DNA from: Flavobacterium sp. DG2-3
Lineage (GTDB): Bacteria; Bacteroidota; Bacteroidia; Flavobacteriales; Flavobacteriaceae
Reading direction: 5' to 3'
Length of the DNA stretch: 64,000 nucleotides
NCBI RefSeq assembly: GCF_030730925.1
Contig: NZ_JAVAMB010000011.1
Location: 62,001 to 126,000, forward strand
This document shows, in pieces, positions 9,737-17,944 of the stretch. The position numbers were made by a program, and so were the translations under genes. Every line of letters begins with the position of its first letter. Within the stretch, counting starts at the first letter, position 1. The notes below the pieces were generated by a model. That model was not told where the DNA came from. It was given only the letters and a program-made list of their open reading frames with translations, and did not search any database.

Positions 9737-9870
9737 AAACTGTACGGAAACTGGACTGAGATTATCTTTTCTTCAAATAAACGTTTTATATTTACTTCAC
9801 AGAAATAACTTATTTTAAAAAAAATAATATTTTTCTTACTTTTTGTTGTTTTTTTAATATATTTACAACT

Positions 9871-10007
9871 CTTAAACTACAACATTAAGAACGAAATAAG
9901 ATTTGCCCTTGTATTATGTGTGCGGTATCGGAAACGACCGTAAGCGCTTTTGTAGGCGTTAGAAACACTAATTTGCAAGGGTTTTTTATTCTTAAACTAC
10001 AACATTT
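9871..10007 (+). ncRNA. Candidate structured RNA / leader before the 77-aa gene
   Basis: Two identical 16-base blocks (CTTAAACTACAACATT, at about 9871-9886 and 9991-10006) bracket a segment that can fold. GCCCTTG near 9904 pairs with CAAGGG near 9974, followed by a run of T. Inside it, GGTATCGGAAACGACC forms a short stem capped by a GNRA-type GAAA loop near 9930-9946. The second block ends directly at the ATG of the 77-aa gene. The whole can be read as a small terminated RNA or an attenuator-like leader. I do not recognise a known RNA family, and the fold is by eye only. Confidence 0.35.
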
Positions 10008-10241
10008 ATGAATGCAAACACAATCTCAAAAGAAACCGAAATCAAGCTTTTGAATTTCTTCAACGACAGAATCGATCCTGTTGAAATGGCTAAAACACTA
10101 AGGCAGGTAAATTTTACAATGGCTTTATGCGTTTTGAGCGAACACGAAACATTTCAAAGCGAAATTATCAAATTAAGAGACAGCTTTTACTGGCTCAATG
10201 AATTAGCAGAAACTTTAAATCCTTATTTGGAGTTGGAGTAA
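10008..10241 (+). CDS. Hypothetical small protein (77 aa)
   Basis: Unrecognised 77-residue cytoplasmic protein, mostly helical by composition, with no signal or membrane segment. It is supported as a real gene by its codon use, by a direct-repeat leader immediately upstream and by a strong rho-independent terminator 12 bases after its stop. It forms its own transcription unit. Confidence 0.6.
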   Translation: MNANTISKETEIKLLNFFNDRIDPVEMAKTLRQVNFTMALCVLSEHETFQSEIIKLRDSFYWLNELAETLNPYLELE

Positions 10242-10252
10242 AAGTAAAGATG

Positions 10253-10284
10253 AAAACCCTCGATTTTTTTAAGTCGAGGGTTTT
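10253..10284 (+). terminator. Rho-independent terminator
   Basis: An 11-bp perfect stem (AAAACCCTCGA at 10253-10263, complement at 10274-10284) with a 10-base loop runs into a T-rich tract. It ends the 77-aa gene unit on the plus strand. The A-run on the left arm would let it act on the minus strand too. Confidence 0.8.
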
Positions 10285-10347
10285 ATTTTATATACGAATT
10301 TGTATTTGTTAATTATCAATCAAGTAACCAATCTTCAATCATTTTAT

Positions 10348-10806
10348 TTATATTTGATCAAATAAATCAATTAGAGCTAATATTGTACAAAGAGTATGCG
10401 CAGGTCTTTCTGAATCTTTAAAATCACCATCAACAACAGAAAACCTTAAAATTTCGGCATTGTTATTACTAAAAACAGATAAAATCTTAATAAAATTTAA
10501 AATTTCAGGCTTAATATAATATTCGTATCCTTTTGGTAATTTTTGTTCTTCAACTTCCCATTTATAAGTATAGTTATTATATTTTGAATCATTTATGTTA
10601 TCGAGATAATCATATTCTCTTATCTTTTTTATGATGTCTAAATCATTTTCTACATCTAATTTAATTTTAACTCTGCCATATCTTTCTGCAGTTATTTTAT
10701 ATATTTCTTTTTCTCCAAATAAAGGCAATTTCGATACATCGATTTTTTTTAATAATTTATCACTTATTTTAGAGTAAACACTTCTTGGGATAATTTCAAT
10801 ATCCAT
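10348..10806 (-). CDS. Hypothetical protein (152 aa)
   Basis: Unrecognised protein of 152 residues, charged and soluble, with no signal peptide. The first half has alternating K/D/E beta-like stretches and the end is a short hydrophobic helix (LCTILALIDLFDQI). The gene is AT-rich relative to the LemA/DUF3137 genes beside it and stands alone. It could be another orphan accessory protein of the 8.6-10.8 kb cluster. Confidence 0.55.
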   Translation of the reverse strand: MDIEIIPRSVYSKISDKLLKKIDVSKLPLFGEKEIYKITAERYGRVKIKLDVENDLDIIKKIREYDYLDNINDSKYNNYTYKWEVEEQKLPKGYEYYIKPEILNFIKILSVFSNNNAEILRFSVVDGDFKDSERPAHTLCTILALIDLFDQI

Positions 10807-10901
10807 AATCTTAAATTGATATTTTAAACAAACATTTCTATCGTTAACATTAAAAATAAGTCAAAATTTATTAAAGACTTAAAATATTTTAAAGAAAAAA
10901 C

Positions 10902-11858
10902 CTACTCCTTCCCCCAAATTCTAGTATTCAAATCCATTTCATGGACAATATCATGCATAAACTGAACAATAGAAAGATCACCAGTAAGCAAATCTGGAGC
11001 TAAAAGTGAAGAATGGATTGGCGCTTCGAAGTAATTATGAGATAACGGAAAAGCAATATACATTTTAGAATGTATAAACGAAACCGAAATTGTATCGTCA
11101 GATTTACTGTTTAGATCCAGAATTCTTTCCATCATGGCAGGCGTTAAAATGTAACGCGCTTCGATTTGATTTTTGGAATAGGTTGCAAATTTATCATCAA
11201 ATTCCGTGTTTTCTAGCTGTACTACTTCACTGTTCCCAAAACTGAAAACATTTTTTGAAAACCATGAACCAATAGCAGCTGCCATACCTTTTGGACGTAC
11301 AACAGTCGAAACATTGAAGTTTTTATTGAAATCAGCTACGAAAATAATGCCTTTAAAAATGGTGTGCCAAGTTGTTTTCGTTCCGTTTTTGTCACGAGTT
11401 TCTGTTTTATATTCAGCATGGACTTCGGCAAACCAAAAAGAAGTTTTATCAGCTGTTCCGCTAATTAAATCTTGCGTTTTATAACGATCTGGTCTTGTTT
11501 TAAAAAGTTCTGAGCTAATAAACTCATATTCTGGAAGTCCACTTTGTGGAGTAATAGTCAACGTTTGGTTAATGTCTTTTAGCGCCGCTCCAACAACGTT
11601 CATTTTATAAGCCACTTTGTATTTTACAGCATCTTCTTCTATTCTGAAATACATAACAATGGCAATAATTAAAGGAATCAGACAACCAATAATGCCCAAC
11701 GGAACAAATCGGATGAATAGTCCAATAACTAAAATCAACACCGCAAGTCCAATTAAAATGTAACAGGTTTGATACGTTTCGGCTATCTTTTTTCGATCAA
11801 CTTCTAAGGTATTTAGTACTTCCTGCAGATTGGCTTTCGAATTTATTTCTGAATCCAT
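10902..11858 (-). CDS. DUF3137 family membrane protein
   Basis: 318 residues. An N-terminal helix (residues 1-28) is followed by two adjacent membrane segments (about 30-70, YILIGLAVLILVIGLF and LGIIGCLIPLIIAIVMYF). The rest is a soluble domain with the DUF3137 pattern, including FKGIIFVADFNKNFN and the end motif SVSFIHSKMYIAFPLSHNYFEAP. The family is uncharacterised and in many bacteria travels with LemA, as here. Its start codon overlaps the lemA stop by one base (TAATG), so translation is probably coupled. Confidence 0.8.
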   Translation of the reverse strand: MDSEINSKANLQEVLNTLEVDRKKIAETYQTCYILIGLAVLILVIGLFIRFVPLGIIGCLIPLIIAIVMYFRIEEDAVKYKVAYKMNVVGAALKDINQTLTITPQSGLPEYEFISSELFKTRPDRYKTQDLISGTADKTSFWFAEVHAEYKTETRDKNGTKTTWHTIFKGIIFVADFNKNFNVSTVVRPKGMAAAIGSWFSKNVFSFGNSEVVQLENTEFDDKFATYSKNQIEARYILTPAMMERILDLNSKSDDTISVSFIHSKMYIAFPLSHNYFEAPIHSSLLAPDLLTGDLSIVQFMHDIVHEMDLNTRIWGKE

Positions 11859-12415
11859 TAATTATTAAAAAGTTCTTTTGCACTAATATTTTTACGCTCT
11901 TCTTCTGGAGTTGCCAGCACATCAATTTTAGTGTAACCTAACATTCCTGCAAACATATTACCAGGAAACATCATAATTGCATTATTGTAATCAGTCACAA
12001 CTGCATTGTATGTTCTTCTCGCAGCAGCAATTTGTTCTTCGCTTTCTATCCAAGTCGTTTGTAAGTTCAAGAAATTGGTATTGGCTTTCAAATCAGGATA
12101 ATTTTCAACCGTAACCATTAAACCTTTTACAGCAGAGCTTAATTCGGTATCCAAACTCGCTTTTTCTTCATCGGTCAAATTTGCTGAAGTTGCTCTTGCG
12201 CGAAGCTCTACAATTTTAGTTAAAGTGCTTTGTTCATAGTTGGTGTATTGTTTTACAATTTCAACAAGATTCGGAATCAAATCGAAACGTTTTTTCAACA
12301 TAACATCAATCGCTGAAAAAGCATTGGTAACCTGATTTCTTTTTCCGATAAGCGAATTGTAGATTACAATTCCGATAATAAAAAGGAAAACAAAAAGTCC
12401 TATAATAACTAACAT
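11858..12415 (-). CDS. lemA: LemA family protein
   Basis: 185 residues with one N-terminal membrane anchor (IIGLFVFLFIIGIVIYNSLI), then a long helical domain with the family signature around residues 28-60 (NQVTNAFSAIDVMLKKRFDL, then PNLVEIVKQY) and AARRTYNAVVTDYNN further on. LemA proteins are membrane-anchored helical bundles of unsettled function, often paired with a TPM or DUF3137 partner. First gene of a two-gene operon with the DUF3137 gene. Confidence 0.9.
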   Translation of the reverse strand: MLVIIGLFVFLFIIGIVIYNSLIGKRNQVTNAFSAIDVMLKKRFDLIPNLVEIVKQYTNYEQSTLTKIVELRARATSANLTDEEKASLDTELSSAVKGLMVTVENYPDLKANTNFLNLQTTWIESEEQIAAARRTYNAVVTDYNNAIMMFPGNMFAGMLGYTKIDVLATPEEERKNISAKELFNN

Positions 12416-12621
12416 GGTTTATATTTTTTGAATTGGTTATGGGCAAATATATAGAAAAGGCGTTAAGTTTGAATTTTAATTTTTAAGATTTATATCACAA
12501 ATTTTCATTTATTGAAATGAAAGTTAAAAATAAAAATTATCCAAAATCTATAACTTTATATCCAAATTAATCCCATTTTAGCGTTATCAATAAACTGACT
12601 TCCATAAACCCCTCATTTTAG

Positions 12622-13830
12622 ATGAATAAAAATATAACCACACTCTATACTATAGCTCAAAAACAAACACGAAAAATACTAGGTTTAATGTCTGGAACTT
12701 CTCTCGACGGACTTGATATTGCGCTTTGTGCTATTTCTGGATCTGGTGAAAATACAGACGTTAAAATCTTAGAATTTGAAACCATTTCTTATTCGGAAGA
12801 CATTAAAAACGAAATCAGAAAAGTATTTGCTCAGAAAACAATCGATTTTCAGCATTTGGCTTTATTAAATGAATGGATCGGAATTTTGCATAGCGGCATG
12901 ATTAACGATTGTCTTGAAAAATGGAATATTTCGTCAAGCGAAGTAGATTTAATTGCTTCTCACGGACAGACGGTTTTGCATGCTCCTAAGTTTTTGCACG
13001 GGCAGGAAAAATTTCCAAATGCGACTTTACAAATTGGCGACGGCGATCATATTGCGGTAAAAACGGGAATTATTACCCTTTCAGATTTCAGACAAAAACA
13101 TGTTGCTGCGGGTGGCGAAGGCGCACCTTTGGCTGTTTACGGCGATTATCTGTTATTCGGAAAAAAAGGCGAAAACCGAATCATGCTCAACATGGGCGGA
13201 ATCGGGAATTATACCTATCTCCCAGCTTCTCTAAACGCCGAAGAAGTTTTTGTAACCGATACAGGAACGGCAAATACGCTAATCGACATTTTCACCAAAC
13301 ATTATTTCCCTGAAAAAAGTTACGATAAAGATGCAGAAATCGCGCAACAGGGAACTATATATCAAGAGCTTTTAAGCGAACTGAAAAAAGATGATTTCTT
13401 CCAGAAAAGCTTTCCAAAATCGATTGGTCAGGAATTGTTTAATTTCAATTTTGTACAGTCGGCTTTAGTAAAATGCAATTTAGAAAACATTTCGGCATCA
13501 GATTTGCTGGCGACTTTAACACGTTTAAGTGCTGAAACTATTGCTGAAGCGATTTATTTCACCATAAAAAATACAACGGTTCGGGCAGAAGATTTTCATA
13601 TTTATATGTCGGGAGGCGGAACAAATAACCCGTTACTAGTAAAATGGTTAAAAGAGTTATTGCCTTGCCAATTTCATACCAGTGACGATTTGGGTATTTT
13701 AAGCGATGCTAAAGAAGCGGTTTTATTTGCACTTTTAGCAAACGAAACGGTTGCCGGAGGCGATTATAATTTCGGAAACAGTAAAGGAATTCCATCGGTA
13801 ACAATGGGGAAAATTTCGTTTCCTGATTAA
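12622..13830 (+). CDS. anmK: Anhydro-N-acetylmuramic acid kinase
   Basis: 402 residues. AnmK opens and phosphorylates 1,6-anhydro-MurNAc to MurNAc-6-phosphate in the cytoplasm during peptidoglycan recycling. The signature GLMSGTSLDGLDIAL lies near residue 21, the catalytic/ring-opening region near DFRQKHVAAGGEGAPL, and ATP-binding blocks at LNMGGIGNYTYLP and DTGTANTLID, all in family order. The length is slightly above the E. coli enzyme (369). It heads the recycling cluster but is separated from the next gene by a 330-bp repeat element, so it may be transcribed on its own. Confidence 0.95.
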   Translation: MNKNITTLYTIAQKQTRKILGLMSGTSLDGLDIALCAISGSGENTDVKILEFETISYSEDIKNEIRKVFAQKTIDFQHLALLNEWIGILHSGMINDCLEKWNISSSEVDLIASHGQTVLHAPKFLHGQEKFPNATLQIGDGDHIAVKTGIITLSDFRQKHVAAGGEGAPLAVYGDYLLFGKKGENRIMLNMGGIGNYTYLPASLNAEEVFVTDTGTANTLIDIFTKHYFPEKSYDKDAEIAQQGTIYQELLSELKKDDFFQKSFPKSIGQELFNFNFVQSALVKCNLENISASDLLATLTRLSAETIAEAIYFTIKNTTVRAEDFHIYMSGGGTNNPLLVKWLKELLPCQFHTSDDLGILSDAKEAVLFALLANETVAGGDYNFGNSKGIPSVTMGKISFPD

Positions 13831-13837
13831 AAAAGAT

Positions 13838-14121
13838 AGCCACGAATTCACGAATTATTTTTTTTTTGCCACAGATTAAAATGATTTTAAGGATTAATCG
13901 TTTTAATTTTTCTAATCTGTGGCTAAAAAAATAGCCACCAATTACACGAATGGCACGAATTATTATTTATGCCACAGATTAAAGGATTTTTGGGATTAAT
14001 CATTTTAATCTTTCTAATCTGTGGCTAAAAAAACAGCTCAGAATTACAAGAATTTTTACTAATTATTTTTTAAAAGAATAATTGAAAACAAAAATTAGTG
14101 CAATTAGTGTAATTCGTGGCA
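13838..14121. repeat. Intergenic palindromic repeat pair
   Basis: Two similar hairpins of about 56 bases (13868-13923 and 13970-14025), each starting GCCACAGATTAAA and ending TTCTAATCTGTGGC, lie inside outer GCCACGAATT / AATTCGTGGC arms at 13838 and 14111-14121. The outer arms match those of the element at 3873-4214. The element fills the gap between anmK and the GHL10 gene and no gene is seen in it. Confidence 0.75.
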
Positions 14122-14160
14122 AAAACAAACTATTTTTGATTCCTGTTAAAAAACATTGAA

Positions 14161-15732
14161 ATGCATAAAAATCAGCACATAATATTCTTTCTTTTATTTT
14201 CATTTTTCTCTATTTCGATTTCTACTGCGCAGGAAAAAAATATGCATCCTAAAAATGAATTTAGAGGTGTTTGGATTGCAACGGTTGTCAATATCGACTG
14301 GCCGAAAGCAAGCATCGATAATGTAGAGAAGGAAAAAGCCGATTATCTTGAAATTCTAGAAGCGTATAAAAAACTGAATTACAATGCTGTAATTGTACAA
14401 ATTAGAAGCGTTGGTGATGCTATTTATCCTTCAGAATTTGCGCCTTGGTCACGATTTCTGACAGGAAAAGAAGGGCTGGCACCAAATCCTTATTATGATG
14501 CTTTAGAATGGATGATTGAACAGGCGCATAACAGAGGCTTTGAATTTCATGCTTGGCTGAATCCGTATCGCGCTACTTTCGATTTAAATAAAAACCTTTT
14601 AAGTCCAAATCACGATCTTTTCAAACATCCGGAATGGATGATCGAATACGGCGGAAAATGGTATTACGATCCGGCTTTACCAGAAGTTCAGGCTCATTTG
14701 ACGAAAGTCGTTAAAGAAGTTGTAGACAAATACGACATCGATGCGATTCATTTTGATGATTATTTTTATCCGTATGCTGTTCCAGGAAAAACATTTAATG
14801 ATAATGCTTCTTACCAAAAATATGGCGCAGGTTTAAGCCGTGCCGACTGGCGCCGCGCAAATGTGAGCAACTTTGTGCATTCTATTTCGGTAACTATAAA
14901 AGAAAGCAAACCTTGGGTTCAATTCGGAATTAGTCCGTTTGGAGTTTGGCGAAATAAATCGCAAGATCCAAAAGGTTCAGAAACCCAGTCCACTTCCAAT
15001 TACGACGATCTTTATGCTGATCCAGTTTTATGGATGGACCAAAAATGGATCGATTATATTATGCCTCAATTGTATTGGAGTATGAATAATCCGAGAGCTT
15101 CATATTCTAAATTAGTAAAATGGTGGTCAGAAAACTCTAATAATACAGCCATTTATATTGGTCACGCTCCGTATAAAATTAGAGGCGATGGCGACAAAAG
15201 CTGGAATTTTGCAACTGAAATTCCAACACAGGTAGATTTTTTAAGAACTTTCAAAAATGTATCTGGAAGCGCTTATTTCAGTGCCAAATGGTTCATCGGT
15301 AAAAATTTTGATGTGGTGCGTTTGCTACAAGAAAACCAATATAAATATCCTGCGCTTCCTGCAGCGGTTCCCAATTTAAGACATGTTATTATTGATAAAC
15401 CGCAAATTCTGGAATACAATAAAGACAGCATTAAATATAACTTTACATTCAAAAGTCCGCTTAATACAAAAGTTCGCTATATGGTGGTTTATGGAGGCGA
15501 GCATGTTTCTAAAATCGATATTAACGATGCTACAAAAATTATTGAAAAAGTAACGATAAAAGAAGTTGACGGAAACATCAATTTTGCGATTGCAGCTGGA
15601 AAACTAAATCTTTACAAAGCCTGCGCCGTAACTTTTATTGATTATTATGCTAATGAAAGTTCGCCAATCGCAATAGATCTAAAAAAGCCTTTAAAAACCT
15701 ATATACCAGCTCAGCCAAATGAAAATAGATAA
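14161..15732 (+). CDS. Periplasmic GHL10 (DUF187) glycoside hydrolase, DigH/YngK-like
   Basis: 523 residues with a Sec signal peptide (about 1-24, hydrophobic run ending STAQ). The catalytic domain has the GHL10 landmarks: FRGVWIATVVNIDWP near residue 35, HAWLNPYRATF near residue 136, YDIDAIHFDDYFYPY near residue 195 with the acidic pair on a beta-strand end, and FGISPFGVWRN. A small beta domain forms the C-terminus. E. coli DigH (YddW) of this family cleaves denuded peptidoglycan glycan chains. Lying directly in front of an AmpG-like permease and NagZ, this enzyme probably makes periplasmic disaccharides for import. Its last 14 bases overlap the permease gene. Confidence 0.85.
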   Translation: MHKNQHIIFFLLFSFFSISISTAQEKNMHPKNEFRGVWIATVVNIDWPKASIDNVEKEKADYLEILEAYKKLNYNAVIVQIRSVGDAIYPSEFAPWSRFLTGKEGLAPNPYYDALEWMIEQAHNRGFEFHAWLNPYRATFDLNKNLLSPNHDLFKHPEWMIEYGGKWYYDPALPEVQAHLTKVVKEVVDKYDIDAIHFDDYFYPYAVPGKTFNDNASYQKYGAGLSRADWRRANVSNFVHSISVTIKESKPWVQFGISPFGVWRNKSQDPKGSETQSTSNYDDLYADPVLWMDQKWIDYIMPQLYWSMNNPRASYSKLVKWWSENSNNTAIYIGHAPYKIRGDGDKSWNFATEIPTQVDFLRTFKNVSGSAYFSAKWFIGKNFDVVRLLQENQYKYPALPAAVPNLRHVIIDKPQILEYNKDSIKYNFTFKSPLNTKVRYMVVYGGEHVSKIDINDATKIIEKVTIKEVDGNINFAIAAGKLNLYKACAVTFIDYYANESSPIAIDLKKPLKTYIPAQPNENR

Positions 15733-16990
15733 TAAACCATGGTTTTGGATTCCGCTTCTTAACTTCGCTTCTGGATTGCCTTATGCAATAATTATCTCGG
15801 TTTCGGTAATTATGTATAAAAATCTCGGAATTTCTAATGAAGATATTGGCGTTTACACTAGTTTACTTTACTTGCCATGGGTTATTAAACCGCTTTGGAG
15901 TCCCCTTATTGAGTTAATTGGAACTAAAAGAAAATGGTTTTTATTAATGCAATTGATCATTTCTATTGCCTTTCTGCTGGTTGGATTTACGATTCCGACA
16001 AATGGATTTTTTATCATGACGCTTTCGATTTTCTGGGTTGCTGCTTTTGCTTCGGCTTCTAATGATATTGCCAGCGATGGCTTTTATTTATTGGTTTTGC
16101 CAGAAGACAAACAATCTTTCTTTATTGGTATCAGAAGCACTTTTTACAGGCTTTCTATGCTTGCAGGAAACGGACTAGTGGTGCTTTTTGCAGGTTATTT
16201 AGAACATAAATTTGGAGATAATACCAAAGCTTGGTCTTACACGATGATCTCGGTAGGCTTACTGATGGCTTTCATCACGGCTTACAATTTTATTTTTACA
16301 CCAAAAAACGAAATTAATACTGTTGCTAATAAAGAAGCCAAACCTTCTCAAGATTTTGGTACAATTTTCATCAGTTTCTTTAAGAAAAAACAAATCGGAT
16401 TAATTCTGACTTTTATTCTGATTTTCAGATTAGGAGAATCGCAATTGCTTAAAATGTTAAGTCCGTTTTTATTAGATCCTAAAGCATCTGGCGGAATGGG
16501 ATTAGACACTGAAGCCGTTGGAATTATTTACGGAACTTGTGGCGTTGCAGCCTTAACTATTGGCGGAATTTTAGGCGGAATTGCAATCTCAAAACAAGGA
16601 TTAACCAAATGGATGTTTCCGATGTTTCTGGCCATGCACCTTCCAATTTTAGGATTTATATTATTGGCTTTCTTTCATCCAACCTCAATTTATTATATTT
16701 ATGCCGTTGTTATTGTAGAACAATTCGGTTATGGTTTTGGTTTTACGGCCTTTATGATGTATTTAATTCATGTTGCCGAAGGAGAATCAAAAACAGCACA
16801 TTATGCACTTGCAACTGGTTTTATGGCATTAGGAATGATGCTTCCAGGAATGTTGAGCGGTTTTATACAAAAATATTTAGGCTATCAAAACTTCTTTATT
16901 TGGGTTTTCATAGCTACAATTCCAGGTCTTATTTTATCACGTTTTTTAACTTTCCCAAAAGATTTTGGGAAGAAATCAGAAGAAGTTTAA
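15719..16990 (+). CDS. AmpG-like MFS muropeptide permease
   Basis: 423-residue major facilitator protein with about twelve membrane helices. The start FWIPLLNFASGLPYAIIISVSVIMYKN and the segment ASASNDIASDGFYL are typical of the AmpG/PAT family, which imports GlcNAc-anhydroMurNAc (peptides). It is cotranscribed and overlaps the GHL10 gene by 14 bases. With NagZ and AnmK in the same cluster, a role in cell-wall recycling is the best reading. The E. coli protein is longer (491 aa), so this one lacks the two extra C-terminal helices. Confidence 0.85.
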   Translation: MKIDNKPWFWIPLLNFASGLPYAIIISVSVIMYKNLGISNEDIGVYTSLLYLPWVIKPLWSPLIELIGTKRKWFLLMQLIISIAFLLVGFTIPTNGFFIMTLSIFWVAAFASASNDIASDGFYLLVLPEDKQSFFIGIRSTFYRLSMLAGNGLVVLFAGYLEHKFGDNTKAWSYTMISVGLLMAFITAYNFIFTPKNEINTVANKEAKPSQDFGTIFISFFKKKQIGLILTFILIFRLGESQLLKMLSPFLLDPKASGGMGLDTEAVGIIYGTCGVAALTIGGILGGIAISKQGLTKWMFPMFLAMHLPILGFILLAFFHPTSIYYIYAVVIVEQFGYGFGFTAFMMYLIHVAEGESKTAHYALATGFMALGMMLPGMLSGFIQKYLGYQNFFIWVFIATIPGLILSRFLTFPKDFGKKSEEV

Positions 16991-17012
16991 ACCCCAAATC
17001 AAACTTTAACCT

Positions 17013-17354
17013 ATGGAAATCAATGAAAATTTGCAGAACGAACGAAATCTGAAAGGAGCTGAGTTCGAGAAAAATGGAAATCTTGAAAAAGCGATTGAAT
17101 TGTATGAAGAAAATGTTGCGGAAGGCTTTAAAGGAAATCATCCTTACGATCGATTGGCAACGATTTACAAAAACGAAAATGACCTCGAGAACGAAATTCG
17201 GGTTTTAGAAAAAGCAATTTTGGTTTACGAAATAATTACAATTGAAGACCGTTTGGAAGGATTGCCAAAACTTTTCCGTTTTAAAAACCGATTAGAAAAA
17301 GCTATTGAAACTAAGAAACAATTGGCAAAACAGAAAAAAGCTAAATTGAAATAA
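17013..17354 (+). CDS. Small TPR-like protein
   Basis: 113 residues, no signal peptide. It has a tetratricopeptide-like pattern: GAEFEKNGNLEKAIELYEENV, then a DRLATIYKNENDLENEIRVLEKAI repeat, then a basic helical tail (KKQLAKQKKAKLK). It starts 22 bases after the permease stop, within the recycling operon. The role is unknown; TPRs usually mediate protein contacts. Confidence 0.7.
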   Translation: MEINENLQNERNLKGAEFEKNGNLEKAIELYEENVAEGFKGNHPYDRLATIYKNENDLENEIRVLEKAILVYEIITIEDRLEGLPKLFRFKNRLEKAIETKKQLAKQKKAKLK

Positions 17355-17364
17355 AAGAAATTTG

Positions 17365-17440
17365 CTCGCAAAGTCGCAAAGACGCAAAGGTTTATTAAAA
17401 GACTTATAAATATTACTTTGCGCCTCAGCGACTTTGCGAG
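17365..17440. repeat. 13-bp inverted repeat inside the recycling operon
   Basis: CTCGCAAAGTCGC at 17365-17377 is the exact inverse complement of 17428-17440. The hairpin lies between the TPR and GNAT genes and may stabilise or partly terminate the transcript. The repeat reads open in the GNAT frame and falsely extends that gene upstream. Confidence 0.65.
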
Positions 17441-17492
17441 ATTAAATAAAATTGGCAGCTTGCCAAAGCTTTGCGCAAATAAACAGTACATC

Positions 17493-17942
17493 ATGATCAA
17501 CATAAAACGAACCAATTCCGACGATATTGATTTTATAAATCTGGTTGCTTTATTAGATCAGGATTTAGCAATTAGAGATGGTGAAGATCATGCGTTTTAC
17601 AATCAGTTTAATAAAACCGACAAGATCAAACACACAATTGTTTATTATGAAAATGATGTTCCTGTAGGCTGTGGTGCTTTTCGTGAAAAAGAACCCGGAA
17701 CTACAGAAATCAAACGAATGTATGTGCATCCAGACTATCGTAAAAAAGGAATCGCTTCTGCCATTTTAAATGAACTCGAAATCTGGGCAAAAGAAGTGGG
17801 TTATACTTATACTATTCTGGAAACAGGAAAAAACCAGCCTGAAGCCATCAACTTATATCAAAAATTAAATTATACCATCATACCCAATTATCCGCCTTAC
17901 GAAAAGATGGAGAATAGTGTCTGCATGAAAAAGACTTTATAA
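17493..17942 (+). CDS. GNAT family N-acetyltransferase
   Basis: 149 residues from the ATG at 17493 (MINIKRTNSDD). The frame reaches 17418, but those 25 codons are translated inverted repeat. GNAT signature: motif A IKRMYVHPDYRKKGIASAILNELE with the acetyl-CoA pyrophosphate loop RKKGIA near residue 85, and motif B ETGKNQPEAINLYQKLNYTIIPNY. It transfers acetyl from acetyl-CoA to an amine; the acceptor is unknown. It ends 2 bases before nagZ, so it belongs to the same operon. An amino sugar or muropeptide amine is a reasonable guess only. Confidence 0.87.
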   Translation: MINIKRTNSDDIDFINLVALLDQDLAIRDGEDHAFYNQFNKTDKIKHTIVYYENDVPVGCGAFREKEPGTTEIKRMYVHPDYRKKGIASAILNELEIWAKEVGYTYTILETGKNQPEAINLYQKLNYTIIPNYPPYEKMENSVCMKKTL

Positions 17943-17944
17943 CA

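Noticed and set aside
9594..9818. 74-codon plus-strand frame
   Set aside because: It runs through the 27-bp inverted repeat and has no protein-like composition.
9871..10007. Signal recognition particle RNA or 6S RNA
   Set aside because: The conserved SRP tip (GGAA with its asymmetric loop) and the large 6S bubble are not present.
16537..17052. 171-codon frame inside the AmpG-like gene and reaching beyond it
   Set aside because: Shadow frame of a well-supported MFS transporter; its peptide is rich in C, R and Y as expected for an out-of-frame reading.
17418..17492. N-terminal extension of the GNAT gene
   Set aside because: These 25 codons coincide with one arm of the 13-bp inverted repeat and are unlike GNAT N-termini; the ATG at 17493 gives a normal start.
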